64,000 bases of DNA from Mansonella perstans (Eukaryota; Nematoda; Chromadorea; Rhabditida; Onchocercidae). Each line of letters begins with the position of its first letter. Positions within the stretch are counted from its first letter, which is position 1. Below the pieces are notes generated by a model that had not been told where the DNA came from, did no database searches, and worked only from the letters and a program-made list of their open reading frames with translations. The translations under genes and the position numbers were made by a program. The DNA is taken from NCBI GenBank assembly GCA_037074765.1, contig JBAMDO010000580.1, forward strand, positions 186,001 to 250,000, in the 5' to 3' direction. Shown piece by piece: positions 50,497 to 62,555 of the stretch.

Positions 50497-52927
50497 TTTC
50501 ATTTTTTTGTCAATATTCTATTCGGACAACTTTGTCTTTTACAAAACTTTAAAACTTATCAGAAGTCAATCTTCGAAAAAAATAATTCAGGTAGAGAGGA
50601 ATTAAAGAATTGATGGCGCAAATTAGGACGTCTGTCGTTGTCATCAACTATCGCTGGACTTTACTGTTGCACGAACTTTCACATCATTTACATTTAAAAT
50701 GTATTTAGTTTCCCTTTATAGAACCATATTCAACAAAATATGAAATAAATTCATTGAAAGGAAAACACGCAAAATGACACGTAAAATGACACGATTAATT
50801 AATTGATAATCGATCAATGAATGATTAATTGATTCATGCAAATTTGATTCCGAATAATATCGACTTGTTAGCATTATTCTCCTTTGCATTAAATATAGAT
50901 TAATGTACAGAGTGGGACTTAGTAACCGAAAAACGAGAAGTGTAAAACTTTGGATTTTATTTTTGCCGTAAATTTCTCCAATGGATTTTTTAATCATCGC
51001 ATTTTATTTCAATGTATATTTCATGTTTGATATATATCAAAAACTTTGAGAATTTTCTTATTTAGAAATGAAAAAGTATTTTGTTCCTTTTCACAACAAT
51101 ATGTTCCATCATAGAAAGTAGCAAAAATATAGCAGCGGGAACTGAATACTCCATCACTATGGGAACAAGCACATTTTTAAAATTTATCCATCTGCAATCA
51201 TGCTTGTGCTTGATGCTTACGCAGGAAGAACCTTGTTGAATCGATAGTTTAGGATCACCCATTGGATGATTTTTTCCGTCAAAGGCAATAGTCAATACTA
51301 TTAACAGTAGCGCACTACCGTAACTAAGTTACAGCAAGAAAAATAACGACAATCGATTATAATTCTGAAAGTCATTTGAATGTTGCGTTAGTCTAACGAA
51401 CATTTGAATTTTTAATCGAAATTACAATTTGCAGAGGGGCAATTAAAGTGAAATGAGAGAAGAATGGTTGTTGCTGGTTATTTAAAAGTACTTGGTGATT
51501 CAAATTTTTGTTCTTGTTTTGTATGATGAAGCCGGACGGTTGTGAAAAAAATTGCTTGTTGGAGCATTCCATGGAGTGTTGTCGGATGAGACGATTGCGG
51601 AAATATTCGAACAACTTGCGCCTAAGGAAAGGGCCCGATTCTGTGCTATTAATAAACACTTGTATAATTTATTACATCTGGTTTGTTATGCACTAATAGT
51701 TTGAATGATAAAACATTAATTTGTAAAGTACTGGACAGAACAAAATGATTACTCATTAGGACTTTTGCAGTGGAGTGATATCAATCGCATTACGGCATAC
51801 AAAGTAGGCATTGTTCTTGCTTCTGATCGCTACATACTCGAAGTACATAACAACATGAGAAATGGGGTAAGTACTCTACACCACACATGTTTTCCTACTC
51901 ACTTGTCTCAAGTTCTATAAATTATTGCCGTAAATAGCTGTATTTTCAAGAAAAATGTCCAGATTACAAAAGTTAATAAAAGGCTTGCCGGGAGAAATCT
52001 AATTGAAACAGTATTATTTAGGAAACTAGTAAACTAGCGAATATGCTTCGCAGTTCTCCCACACAATACCTACAACAGCGTTCGAATGTTTATCAAACCT
52101 TCGAGAACTTACTTTACCATGTGATATTTTTGATAAGTAAGATTTTAGACTTCGCTATACTTTCCATAGACTAATCTGTAATCAAATCATTGCAAAATAC
52201 AACTTCAGTCATTTGTTATCTCAACATAACTGGAATTGTGAGTATTTCATTGCACTGTTTGATATTTTTGAAATGTCAACTGTTAAATCAATCATCCTAT
52301 TGCCTATTCAGTAGCCAAGTTATCAGCGGTTTGGGCTACTACGCTTAATTGATATGGCAAACTTCGATGCTGCCAAACCGCTGTTATTTTTATATTTATA
52401 GTCCGATCGTCAAATAGTTTTTGCTCTGCAGAAAACTGAACTTATATGACAAAATCAAAGCAGTATTTTCAATCAAAAAATTATCCGCTTTACGGATTTT
52501 GAAACGGTTTGATACTCCCCGCAAAGCAATCAATATAATTCTTGCCGAACATATAGAAATTCTGCAAGCAAACGCCATCAAAATGCTAAAATTACAGGTT
52601 ACAAAATTCACATCAAATTTTCAAGGATATAAAAGTAGCCGAACAAAAGAACGAAATATCCGCTAGATCGTCTGTTACTTTGATAGATAGAGACTGAAGG
52701 AGGCTTCAGTATATGATAAGGTGATACGATAAATGTATCTAAGGAAATTAATACAAGTAACAAACTTTTTGCAAAGAAAAGTAACATCAACAGCCATTGT
52801 TGCTTCAGGGTGTTTCGTTAACTGCAGCGGCCATGGAAAAAATCTCGAGCAAATATTCAAATTCATTAAAATATCTATGCCTTATGGGTGCCCTGGTACA
52901 TACACCGGATGGTGCCATCTATTTGAG
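50497..52927. repeat. Segmental duplication unit, copy A
   Basis: About 2.4 kb closely matching 61552-64000 (copy B), at offsets of 11,033-11,073 bp. Similarity covers introns and intergenic sequence as well as coding stretches, so the copying is recent or has been homogenised. It contains a small minus-strand ORF (51062-51310) and the first exons of an F-box-type gene on plus. Indels seen against B include a 40-bp loss near 52070 and a 1-nt loss at 51545-51551. The right border is unknown because B runs off the window. Confidence 0.9.
51062..51310 (-). pseudogene. Small secreted-protein-like ORF in unit A, start lost
   Basis: Frame open from about 51310 to a stop at 51062. A hydrophobic leader (ALLLIVLTIAF) is followed by DGKNHPMGDPKLSIQQGSS, two Cys (SSC, HDC) and a second hydrophobic stretch (VPAAIFLLLSMM). 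At the position where copy B has ATG, copy A reads GTGCG, so the natural start seems gone unless an upstream exon supplies it. No family recognised. The two copies carry different lesions. Confidence 0.35.
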
Positions 52928-53859
52928 AGCACTGTGTAAGTTTGAATTGAAATAATTCATGGCTATTGTCAAACTGATAAGAAGGAAAGGGAGGAATCAG
53001 TGTAACATTATATTAGTTGCCACCGCAGTTACAGTAAGCTAAGAAACTTTTGCATCGCATAGACATTACTCAGAGTGAAGAATGTACTCATAACAAGCAA
53101 GTTATTGAATCTTCTACACTTCGGCATTTTGCAACACTTAATAATAGTGAGCACTACATGCATTCAACCAATCATGTGTGATAACTAGAAATTGTTAATC
53201 AGAATTTAAATTTAAGGCAGTTTGAAGCAAACTAACGTTGCCGCCATCATTTCTGTCACTCAGCAATAAACCATTGTATCAAGAATGTCGAATGTTGTGT
53301 TTATGAATCAGAAATTGTTGAGAATATCTCTATGTGTATGTTTATGAATCAGAAATTGTTGAGACACGATACTTTATGAAAAAATTGCTGCCGCTTACGC
53401 TATTGTATTTGCATGACCCGACTCACATGGTAGCTAGAGTGATGAATTTCGAAAGTTGCACTTAAGGTAAGTAATTTTCAAAACGATTGAAGTTGACTTT
53501 GGCTCTTTGTTATACTTCGACACATTATTGTGAATTAAAAAAGAATATGATGCACAAATCCAATTGTGTCAGAAGATATTTAATCTTAAAAATTTAAAAA
53601 AAAATTGAAGAAGCATTTGGGAAGAAGGAAAGAGTAATGGAATGATGGTCAGGTGTTTGAAGAATTAGAACTGGTTCTAAGCAATAATCACAGCAATCAA
53701 GAAAGAAGTGAACGTTTTGTCTCATACAACCAATTCACCATTTTGTTTTTTGAGGGAAAGAAGTTTCGGGAAGCACCGTCTTCACTTTTTTGCGTGCGAT
53801 TATCACGCATCGGTGATATTGCCGCAATCGATCAGTGTGATGATCTCAATTTGTTTTGA
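51523..53859 (+). pseudogene. F-box-type gene, copy A (frameshifted and with a deleted splice site)
   Basis: Exon 1, 51523-51680, starts ATG ATG AAG CCG. By comparison with copy B it should encode an F-box (GVLSDETIAEIFEQLAPKER), but a 1-nt deletion in the A-run at 51545-51551 shifts the frame. Exon 2, 51771-51866, is intact (WSDINRITAYKVGIVLASD). Exon 3 has lost its acceptor in a 40-bp deletion near 52070 and keeps only FECLSNLRELTLPCDIFD. Exon 4, 52432-52597, is intact (LSALRILKRFDTPRKA, EILQANAIKMLKLQ). A Cys-rich exon ends about 52934, and a likely last exon is 53653-53859 (VFEELELVLSNN to DDLNLF). F-box proteins link substrates to SCF ubiquitin ligases; LRR-like pieces downstream fit a substrate-binding part. 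The Cys-rich exon's acceptor is uncertain. Confidence 0.5.
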
Positions 53860-54202
53860 ATTTGTCAGCGTTTCATTTGAGAGATTGAAATACCGTTTCA
53901 GTAGCTATTTCTAGCCACAATTTCTTAGTGAAGATCGATATGCTCTTATCACTAAATGTGCTATAATTAATTAAATAATTCGCCGTATTATTCTTCATCT
54001 TTACTGTAATATCAAACGCCTAAATGACTGAAGAAATATTGCTTACAGATATAATTTATATAAGAAGGATTGCACGATTTGAAAGGAAAAGTGTGGTGCT
54101 CTTCCTGTTGTACACTGCAGTGGAACGAAGATGGCGCCCTTACATAATTAATCGCTGAGTGGTAAGCACCACTCCTTCACACCCTCAAATAAAATTATCA
54201 AA

Positions 54203-54376
<174 letters not shown>

Positions 54377-54949
54377 TTACTAGGATATTATCTTTTTCTC
54401 TTTTTTGGCAATGGCCAGAAGTGCGCTAGATTCAGAATGATGAGGTGATGGAACAAATAATGGCAATAGTTGTTAGATAATGTTAGGCAATATTTGTTAA
54501 TATCTTTTACACCATATCATGACACACAATATACGTGAAACTCAACTCTGACTGATAAAGTGATTCTAGCCATTATACCTCTATGAAGTTCTTATATTCA
54601 TATGTAAAAGTTTTAACAAAAAACTTCAGGACCTCCCGGAATCTGTGAACATTACAATATGTTTCTATTGACTCATCAGTCTCATTCAGCCCAACATATC
54701 GTAAAATATCGTAAAATTGCTAGAACAGAATATTACGGCTAGTAATTGTAACAGCGATCGCTATAATTTACGCAAAATGCAGTCCAGACTGACAAAGCAG
54801 ATAAGAGAAATAGGCGAACGATGAGTCACAAGTGGGATAATAAATGAAGCATTGGGTATAAGAAGATATGTCCAACTATATAGATGCCAAAATGAATTTC
54901 GTGGCCTATGTAGAGGAGTCCCTGGTCAGCCTAAATTTCTGTTTTTATA

Positions 54950-55162
54950 ACTTAGATTTTGCATTGGCACGTAAAATCTTCACCTGTCACGTTGAAATAT
55001 GCATTCAAAGATGTGAAGTTTGAATCAATCAAAAATATAACGAGCATTACCACTAGTTCCGTCAGAACGACAGTTGAGATACGGAATTTACAGATCAATT
55101 ACGGGTTCAATTTGGACATGACCTTAAGTCGTCGGAAAAACCCAAATATTTTTATGACATAG
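54950..55162 (+). other. Open stretch resembling a beta-rich terminal exon, unknown
   Basis: After an acceptor-like AACTTAG, about 69 codons stay open to TAG at 55160-55162. The peptide alternates polar and hydrophobic residues (TLKYAFKDVKFESIKNI, TTVEIRNLQINYGFNLD). No start codon in frame, no partner exon and no family recognised. Low confidence. Confidence 0.15.
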
Positions 55163-55370
55163 AAATATGTGGGAATAATAAAGTAAATACAGCATTTTGA
55201 TTATAAACGTTGTTTAAAATATTCCCAGAAAAATGATAATAACATGAAAATAACATAAATGTTTCAACCATAAAGCAATGAATCAGAGAAATCTAGTGGC
55301 ACATGTTATGATGTTGAATTGCATGCCAATAAAAACGTAGTGACGGTTAAAATCCGGTTAAAAAACGAGA

Positions 55371-55665
55371 ATTAAATGGAAATTGGGTATAAAATGGAGC
55401 AAAACAATGATTAGATGACGTAAAGGGACCTATTTGTTCCCCAAGCGAATCAGTATTAAAAAAATGAAAAAATATAAATTCATCAAAAGGAAAATACGCA
55501 AAATACTACTAAGTGATTCATGTTGATTCGATCCTGAATCATATCGACTTATTAGCATTATTTTCCTAAATATTAAAAACAGATTTACGAATGAATTAAT
55601 AAACCGAAAAGCGATAACGGAGAGAAGTACGAAATTTTGAACTCCATTTTTTCTCTAAAAAAAAT
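55371..55665. repeat. Diverged third copy of duplicated sequence
   Basis: The left part (55371 to about 55460) resembles the 5' flank of the second P4H gene at 60852-60960, sharing TCCGGTT, ACGA(G/A)AATTAAA and a later TTTGT(T/C)CC. The right part (from about 55481) resembles the start of units A and B near 50752 and 61805, sharing AAAGGAAAA, ATATCGACTT and TTAGCATTATT. Many substitutions separate it from both, so it is older than the A/B duplication. It probably marks an earlier round of copying of the P4H 5' flank plus unit. Confidence 0.55.
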
Positions 55666-56190
55666 TGTAGATCATACTGAAGATCGAACCACACTACACT
55701 CAAACCAATAATTTTTGGCACAAGGTAATGAAGAAGATAGAATGGCCTATCGATTCGAAGTTGACAATCAATCTACGATTAAAACATTCAGGAATAGAAT
55801 GCTTGCGAGCAATGAGTGTTATAACAAAACCCAAATCAATCATTTAGCCTGATAATATGATTTTCATTAATTCAAAGAATCAAATAGTTATAATATTAGT
55901 AATGATATCAAGTGAAGCTAAAGCAAGCATGGTGTTTGGACGAAAATTTTAAATTATGTAAAGGTGGCTGAAATATCAATCGATGAAGATAGAGAGATTT
56001 ATAGGAGAAGGGCAAAGAAAACGCTTAGATAGAAAGAACAGGTTTATTTATTTTTATTAAAGCTTGACGCCTTAATATCTTAATGAAATATCTTCATGTG
56101 AATGCTAAAGAAACGAAAAAATCTCCTCTTATCGAGATTCTATAATCTTTTGTATTCATCCAGAAACTTCAAAATCCAAGCATATTTTTT

Positions 56191-59100
56191 TCAGCGTTTT
56201 CCACTTATTTTTTTTGGTTTCTTGGCTTCTGATCTGATATTTAAGCGATATTTTGGCTCGGGAGCTCCTAAATCACCGACGTATCGTTCCTGATCGAATT
56301 CATTTAAACCACATGGTCGACGCGATTCTTGTCCTTTTTCATGGAACCATTCGTTCGCCGTCCATTTTATTCCGGTCACTACCGGACATGCAGCATGGAA
56401 AGTGCGCATATCTACATTACCGCTACGCATCAAATTATACCAAAACAGAGCCGCATTCTGCAGAAATCCAAATAATAAATTAATGTATCGCGAAGTAAGC
56501 TATAGTAACTCAGTATACATAATATGACTACTTCTGTACTACAGGAATTTTTCCAAACAGATAGAAAAGTGTCTTTTGATTGATTCTCTTTATTAGCTAC
56601 ACAAATTTCCGAACCTATTTTACAAAAAAGAAGTTGTAGAAATAAAAAATAGAATTTAGAATTAATGGAATCGACTGAATAAAATAATTATTAAAATAAT
56701 AAAAATATCGTTAAACATTTTGTACGATGAGTTTATCATCTACCTGACTGGCTGTGTATAGCATTTTATATCTAATAACTCACCTTGGTGGATGATATTG
56801 ATGCTTTTAAGTCAAGAAATACTGTTCTGCCTCCGATTTCTGGTTCACTCATCTGTAATTAAATGAAAGCAATTGTTTGTGCAATCATTTTCAATTAAAA
56901 ATTTTGAATTATTAAGTTCAGAAGTGAATGAATACATAGATTAAAAGTGTAGCTATTCGGTTTCCATTTGTTGACCATTGGTGAGGATCGTCTTTCTGAA
57001 AACATTTGGCGTGAGAATCAATTAAGAAGTCTCAAATGATGTTCGTTGAAAACCATTTTGACATTGTTGCAAGACCAATTAAAAAATATTTCTTTCTGTG
57101 TGGCCAATATTGTTTCTACTGATCATATTTTAAAGTTTTTCATTTGAAGTGTTTTTTGAATAAGCATTTAAAAAATCGTGTTAATCTATAATAACACAAC
57201 AATGACAGAAGGGCTGAAGAGGGTAGCACTTACTAGTGAACAATCGTAATGAGGTTCATAGTGTCCACCGATCCCATAATTCTGAACCTAAAACTTATTA
57301 AATTTTGAATTTAAATAAATTTATGGAACACACAGTCCTACCTGTTGTAACCTGTCAAACGTTAAAAAGTTTATGTAATGATACCAGCAATTCTGTTAAA
57401 AATGTCTACTCAAGGTAGTATGGTAAAAATTCATAATTTTGATGACCTGAAGATCTTCCGCAGTTTCTAATTCGAGATTTGTTGCTAAATCAATACGCCT
57501 ATTGATGCGTTTAATTATTTCATTTTCCTCCGAATCCAACCAGGCACTGAAAACGAAATCATTTATCCAGTAAAAATTTAAGTCAAACAAAAATCGCTAG
57601 CTTCCTTAATCAAATAGGCAAAGCACTTTTATTTATTTTTTCCATTTACATTTCATTACTTATAAATGATTATTAAAAAGATAAAAATTAGCACGAAGTT
57701 GTCATCAATTAATCAAAAATTGGGAAAAAGTGGTCTGCTTGCACAATTCAGTGCAAATTCTATTTCGTTATAACAACGAAATAAGTCGTACATCTAAACA
57801 CTTACCTCTTGCTAATGCGGTAGGTAGCCGTCTCAAGTTCTCCAGTCCTTTTATTAAAAACTGCAGAACGGCTCAACTGAAATTGTTGTAATATGGATTC
57901 TGCCAGGTATAAAATGGACATAGCCAAGTACTTTTCTTTCCTCTGACTGTTGTGTATTAGAATTCAGCTACTTTAGTGAAGACGAATAAACGTGCCTTGG
58001 GTATTGCAAGTTTTTCCATAATTTGTGATTCCTCATCCGATATTATATTATGAAACAGTGCAACCAATGGATTTTGGTGAACAATTTCAATCTTGAATGG
58101 TGCTAGACGCAAATATGGACGATCCATTTTGTAGTAGCAATACAGCGACGATTGCACCTTGCTGTTCTGTTTGAAATTCAGCCAGTTTCGAACAATAATT
58201 TTAATAATTCCGAAAGTTTCAAGTTAGCAATTTTCTTTAATAAAACCAATCCAAATACTAGGAATGAGTAAAGTTGTAAGTATCTGATAATTTGTCATAC
58301 ATCATCACATCAAGGAACTTACTAGGAAATTAACTGACAGTTAATTCTAAATAGAACTGACCAGAATCAGGGCAGCGATTTTGAATGTTATGATTCAATT
58401 TTGGGTGTTCCTTACATGAAAAAATTAAAGCACACGGTAATGAAAGCTTACCGTGGTCACTTCTTGTCGACATAATGCTTGGTATATTTTTCTCACTTTG
58501 TCTATATTTCGTGGATTATTTATCGGTGGAAGTTTTCGTCGCATATCAACATGTCGGACTCCCTCATTTTCCAGCAAATCTTCATACAATCTCACGTTGT
58601 TTTTGGCTCGTGGATGGTCCGGATCTGTAGTTATTTTGTATGAGAGCAGTAAAACGTTTCGTTCTCAACAAGAATTAGATAACAATTAGCTCATTATTAA
58701 ATAACTTAGCTTATTGATTGTTGAATAGAAAACTAAAAATTAAAATACATATTTAGTGAAAGTTCAGTTCAAGCTGAATTCAACAGAATTTCGGCATGCT
58801 GCTATATTTAACATTGAAATTAGTAACATAAAAGACCTTGAAAAGGTAAAAGTGAAGCGAAAATTTTAGAAAGCATTAAAATTTCTCTTTTGATGCATTA
58901 GATTTTGATGATGCTGAGGCTTTTTCTGTCAAAAAAGAAAACTTAATGACAAATGGCTTACTCTTGCGATACAATTCGTCCGTAACCAATAAAGCTCGTT
59001 TCAGATTACCCTGTTTATACAATGAGAAGGCCAAGTACTCAAGAATGCTTTCTGGATCTGCTGTTGTTTTAGCTTCCTTCTGAATACGCTCTTGCGCTTC

Positions 59101-60770
59101 TTGCATCCACAAAATGGTATGGTAGTAGTCATATGCTTTGTATGCTGCCAGACCAATTTCAAAACAGTCACTAGCTGTAACTTTTTCGAAATTCTGAAAT
59201 CGGTATATTTCCGCTTTTTAACTCTCTCTCTCTCTCTCTCTATCGAAGAAAGCAAAATACGGAAGAGAGAAAACTATCAGTATTTTTCTGGTTTCAAATT
59301 ATTTTTTTCGCAGACCAAAACTAACCGGTCAAAGCAACTGTTCGCATTTTAGAATTCAGAATTTTTCCATCTGCAATGTCTTTGGTATCCATGTCATATG
59401 TGTCTTGCAAACGTAACAAAGCAAGTGCTGCGCCTGATAGATCCACCTATGTAGTACTTTTATAATAAGTACTCCATTAATTATTTTGCTGCATATTAAA
59501 CACAAGTCAAATAGTAGCTAGGATAGTACAGAAGCACATCGAAGAAATCAATTTCACAAGCAACTAAACAGTTTCGGCCTCCACTGTTCATTATGAGGTT
59601 CACAATCAGCAACGAAAGAAGGGCGCTTTACTAACTTTGGACAAATTAAAATAAAATTCAAATGATATTTTCATCAAATGATTATTTAAATCACAATTAT
59701 CAGTTTTCGTTGAAAACAAAAAAGATTTTGAGGAGAAGAAAAAAAACCTTCGTAGGATAGTTAATATTTTTAACAATTCGCTGACGAGTCACGTTCTGGA
59801 TGAAATCGTTGGCCGAATTGGATTGCATACACTTTACTACTTCGTCCCAATCTGCCGTCATTTCTTTGATCAACAAAAAGGCATTGATCGGATGTGTCAT
59901 CGCTTCCTCACCATCTCGTATAGCTTTATCATTATGTTCTTGTATTTTTTGAGCGAACCTGAATTCGTATCAATTACTTTGAAATAATTATACAGAGTTC
60001 AAGTGTTGAAGTGCAACAGAAACAGCTCTTAGTCGTTTTAAGACCCTCAGTATTTTCTATCCACAACATGCATTCACTCATTTCCATATTGAAAACTGAT
60101 ACCAACTTTAACATATGAATAGAGGACTTTTACGACGGAAAACTACTTTTCAAATGTATCATGATGTTCGGAATCAGAAATTCCTAAAAAATTGAACAAT
60201 TTTGAATGTTCATCAAAGATAAAGGAAAACAAGCAAAAAAGCCACAGCAAGGTTTCCTTGCTCTGAAAGTTTCATCGGGCAAGAGCTTGTTCCTCCTTTC
60301 ATTTACCCTATCTTTTTGTCACTTCACTGGATCCGAAGTCAGTTTTTGAAAGTCATCAATTGCAAGATATTTTAAATTTAATCAGTTTAAATTCTATTTA
60401 ATATTAGCCTTAAGTATGGAAGACAGCGAAAGGAAGTCTTATCAGCATTTCCGATTTGATGTACTTTACAATGTATTATGTGGTAGAAGAAGCCATTATC
60501 AAGTTGCTACGACTTTTATGCAAGTTTTACATTGAAATGAAGAAATGAATTAAATAGTAATAGAGTTGAGCTCAATTTGAAAAATGACAAAGGTGCTTAC
60601 CTTTTTAAATAATTGAGTCTTTCTAACTCTTTTTCCACATAACCATTAATCATTATCGGGATATCCCTTTCAGCTCCAATCAATGCTTTTAATGAGGCAA
60701 CGGAGGAGAAAGTGTCGGCAGAAACCGTAATGATCAATAGCAGCACATTTAATACTGTCCAGATCATCAT
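56191..60770 (-). CDS. Collagen prolyl 4-hydroxylase alpha subunit (second tandem copy)
   Basis: Twelve exons with the same phases as the first copy: 60601-60770, 59748-59958, 59326-59446, 58962-59174, 58452-58624, 57996-58166, 57806-57876, 57447-57546, 57234-57287, 56936-56995, 56784-56852, 56191-56457; 559 residues. Signal peptide, substrate-binding domain (DLSGAALALLRLQDTY, ASDCFEIGLAAY) and dioxygenase domain with HYD (His423, Asp425), FHAACPV (His492) and GIKW (Lys502). It differs from copy 1 in HYDCSL where HFDFAR is usual, in a two-codon-shorter following exon, and in a basic C-terminal tail (EAKKPKKISGKR). Exon 57996-58166 fits the family only if its donor is GC (AAG|GCACGT); using GT at 57971 adds eight residues. 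Role: ER collagen hydroxylase. The two ATGs at 60765-60770 are adjacent; the first is used here. Confidence 0.93.
59221..59242. repeat. (CT)n microsatellite
   Basis: About ten CT dinucleotides in a row inside intron 3 of the second P4H gene. Simple repeat, likely polymorphic; no function implied. Confidence 0.9.
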
Positions 60771-61551
60771 TTCAATGTATTCATCAAGAATGATAAATGC
60801 ATTGAAATTCGCACAAATGAATAAGAAAACAATGGTACTTCCGGTTTACAAACGAAAATTAAACGGGAAGTGTGCATAAAATGTTATAACTGGACCAAGA
60901 CAATGGTTAAATGAGTAAAGTGACCGGTTTGTCCCTCCAAGAGAGTAAATATAAATCGGCGGAGTTATATTAATGATCTGATAGAAATACAGAAATACCA
61001 CAAAGACAAAAAAAGACAGAAACAAAGGAAGACAGAAATAAAAGATGGAGGTTAAATAATGGACATTCATCCGATAGCTTGCATCCACAATCCGAAAGTT
61101 GCTGTCTTCCAGATCCTATCTCCGACGGCTGCAGTCCATTCGATAGTATCTACTCAACTAAATCGAGTATCCAAAATCCGAAAGTTGCTGTCTTTTAGAT
61201 CATATCTCCCACGGCTGCATTCCGTTCGATAGTATCAGTCGACTATATCGAAAATCCAAAATCCGCAAGTTGGTGTCTTCCAGATCATATCGCCAACAGC
61301 TACTGTCCGCTCTATAGTATCTACTCGATTAAATCGACACGCAGTACCTCCATTTCACTCCATTTCACATTTCACCAAATATTTCACTAAATAGATAGAA
61401 TATATGAATTTTCAAAAATGAAATCATGGCAATATTAAGCATTCTGTTTCAAATTTAAGAAATTCTCTGCGCGCTCTATACAAGACTATCAGTTGAGACA
61501 ATAAAGAAGAAATGAATAGATGGATTAAGAATAGAGACAAAGAGACGAATA
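60771..61551. other. 5' flank of second P4H gene
   Basis: About 780 bp holding the presumed promoter of the P4H gene starting at 60770, a stretch shared with the relic at 55371 (60852-60960), and the three-copy minisatellite (61075-61340). No coding exon seen; the frame at 60846-61088 is a low-complexity hydrophobic string. Confidence 0.6.
61075..61340. repeat. Three-copy tandem repeat, 85-86 bp period
   Basis: Three imperfect head-to-tail copies lie between the 5' end of the second P4H gene and unit B. The block CCGAAAGTTGCTGTCTT occurs at 61092, 61178 and, altered, 61263. Each copy also has CAGATC(C/A)TATC and TATAGTATC or CGATAGTATC. Higher GC than its surroundings. No coding frame runs through it. 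Could be a minisatellite or a nematode repeat family member. Confidence 0.9.
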
Positions 61552-62101
61552 TTTCATTTTTTTTCAATATTCTGTTAGAACAACTTTTTCGTTTACAAAA
61601 CTTTAAAACTTGTCAGAAGTCAATCTTCGAAAAAAATAATTCGGGTGGCAGAGGAATTAAAGAATTGAAGGCGCAAGTTAGGACGTCTGTCGTTGTCATC
61701 AACTATCGCTGGACTTTACTGTTGCACGAACTTTCACATCATTTACATTTAAAATGTATTTAGTATCCCTTTATAAAACCATATTCAACAAAATATGAAA
61801 TAAATTCATTGAAAGAAAAACACGCAAAATGAGACGCCACATGATTAATTGATAATTGATTAATGAATGATTAATTAATTCACGCAAATTTGATCCCGAA
61901 TAATATCGACTTGTTAACATTATTCTCCTGTGCATTAATTAATGTACAGATTGAGACTTAAAAAACCAAAAAACGAGAAGTGTAAAACTTTGGATTTTAT
62001 TTTTGCCGTAAATTTCTCCAATGGATTTTTTAATCATCGCATTTTATTTCAGTGTATATTTCATGTTTGATATATATCAAAAATTTCGAGAATTTTCTTA
62101 C

Positions 62102-62349
62102 TTAGAATGAAAAAGTATTTTGTTCCTTTTCACTAACAATATGTTCCATCATAGAAAGTAGCAAAAATATAGCAGCGGGAACTGAATACTCCATCACTAT
62201 GGGAACAAGCACATTTTTAAAATTTATCCATCTGCAATCATGCTTGTGATTGATGCTTACGCAGGAAGAACCTTGTTGAATCGGTAGTTTAGGATCATCC
62301 ATTGGATGATTTTTTCCGTCACAATAGTCAGTACTATTAACGGTAGCAT
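62102..62349 (-). pseudogene. Small secreted-protein-like ORF in unit B, frameshifted
   Basis: Here the ATG is present (62347-62349) and opens a signal-like leader (MLPLIVLTI). A 4-nt loss relative to copy A around 62322-62328 throws the leader out of frame with the body (DDPKLPIQQGSSCVSI and onward). A 1-nt insertion near the end changes the last residues. So neither copy joins leader and body in one frame as it stands. No family recognised. Confidence 0.35.
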
Positions 62350-62555
62350 TACCGTAATTAAGTTACAGCAAGAAAAATAACGACAATCGATTATAATTCT
62401 GAAAGTCATTTGAATGTTGCGTTAGTCTAATGAACATCGAATTTTTAATCGAAATTAGAATTTGCAGAGGGACAATTAAAGTGAAATGAGAGAAGAATGG
62501 CTGTTGCTGGTTATTTAAAAGTACTTGGTGATTCAAATTTTTGTTCTTGTTTTGT

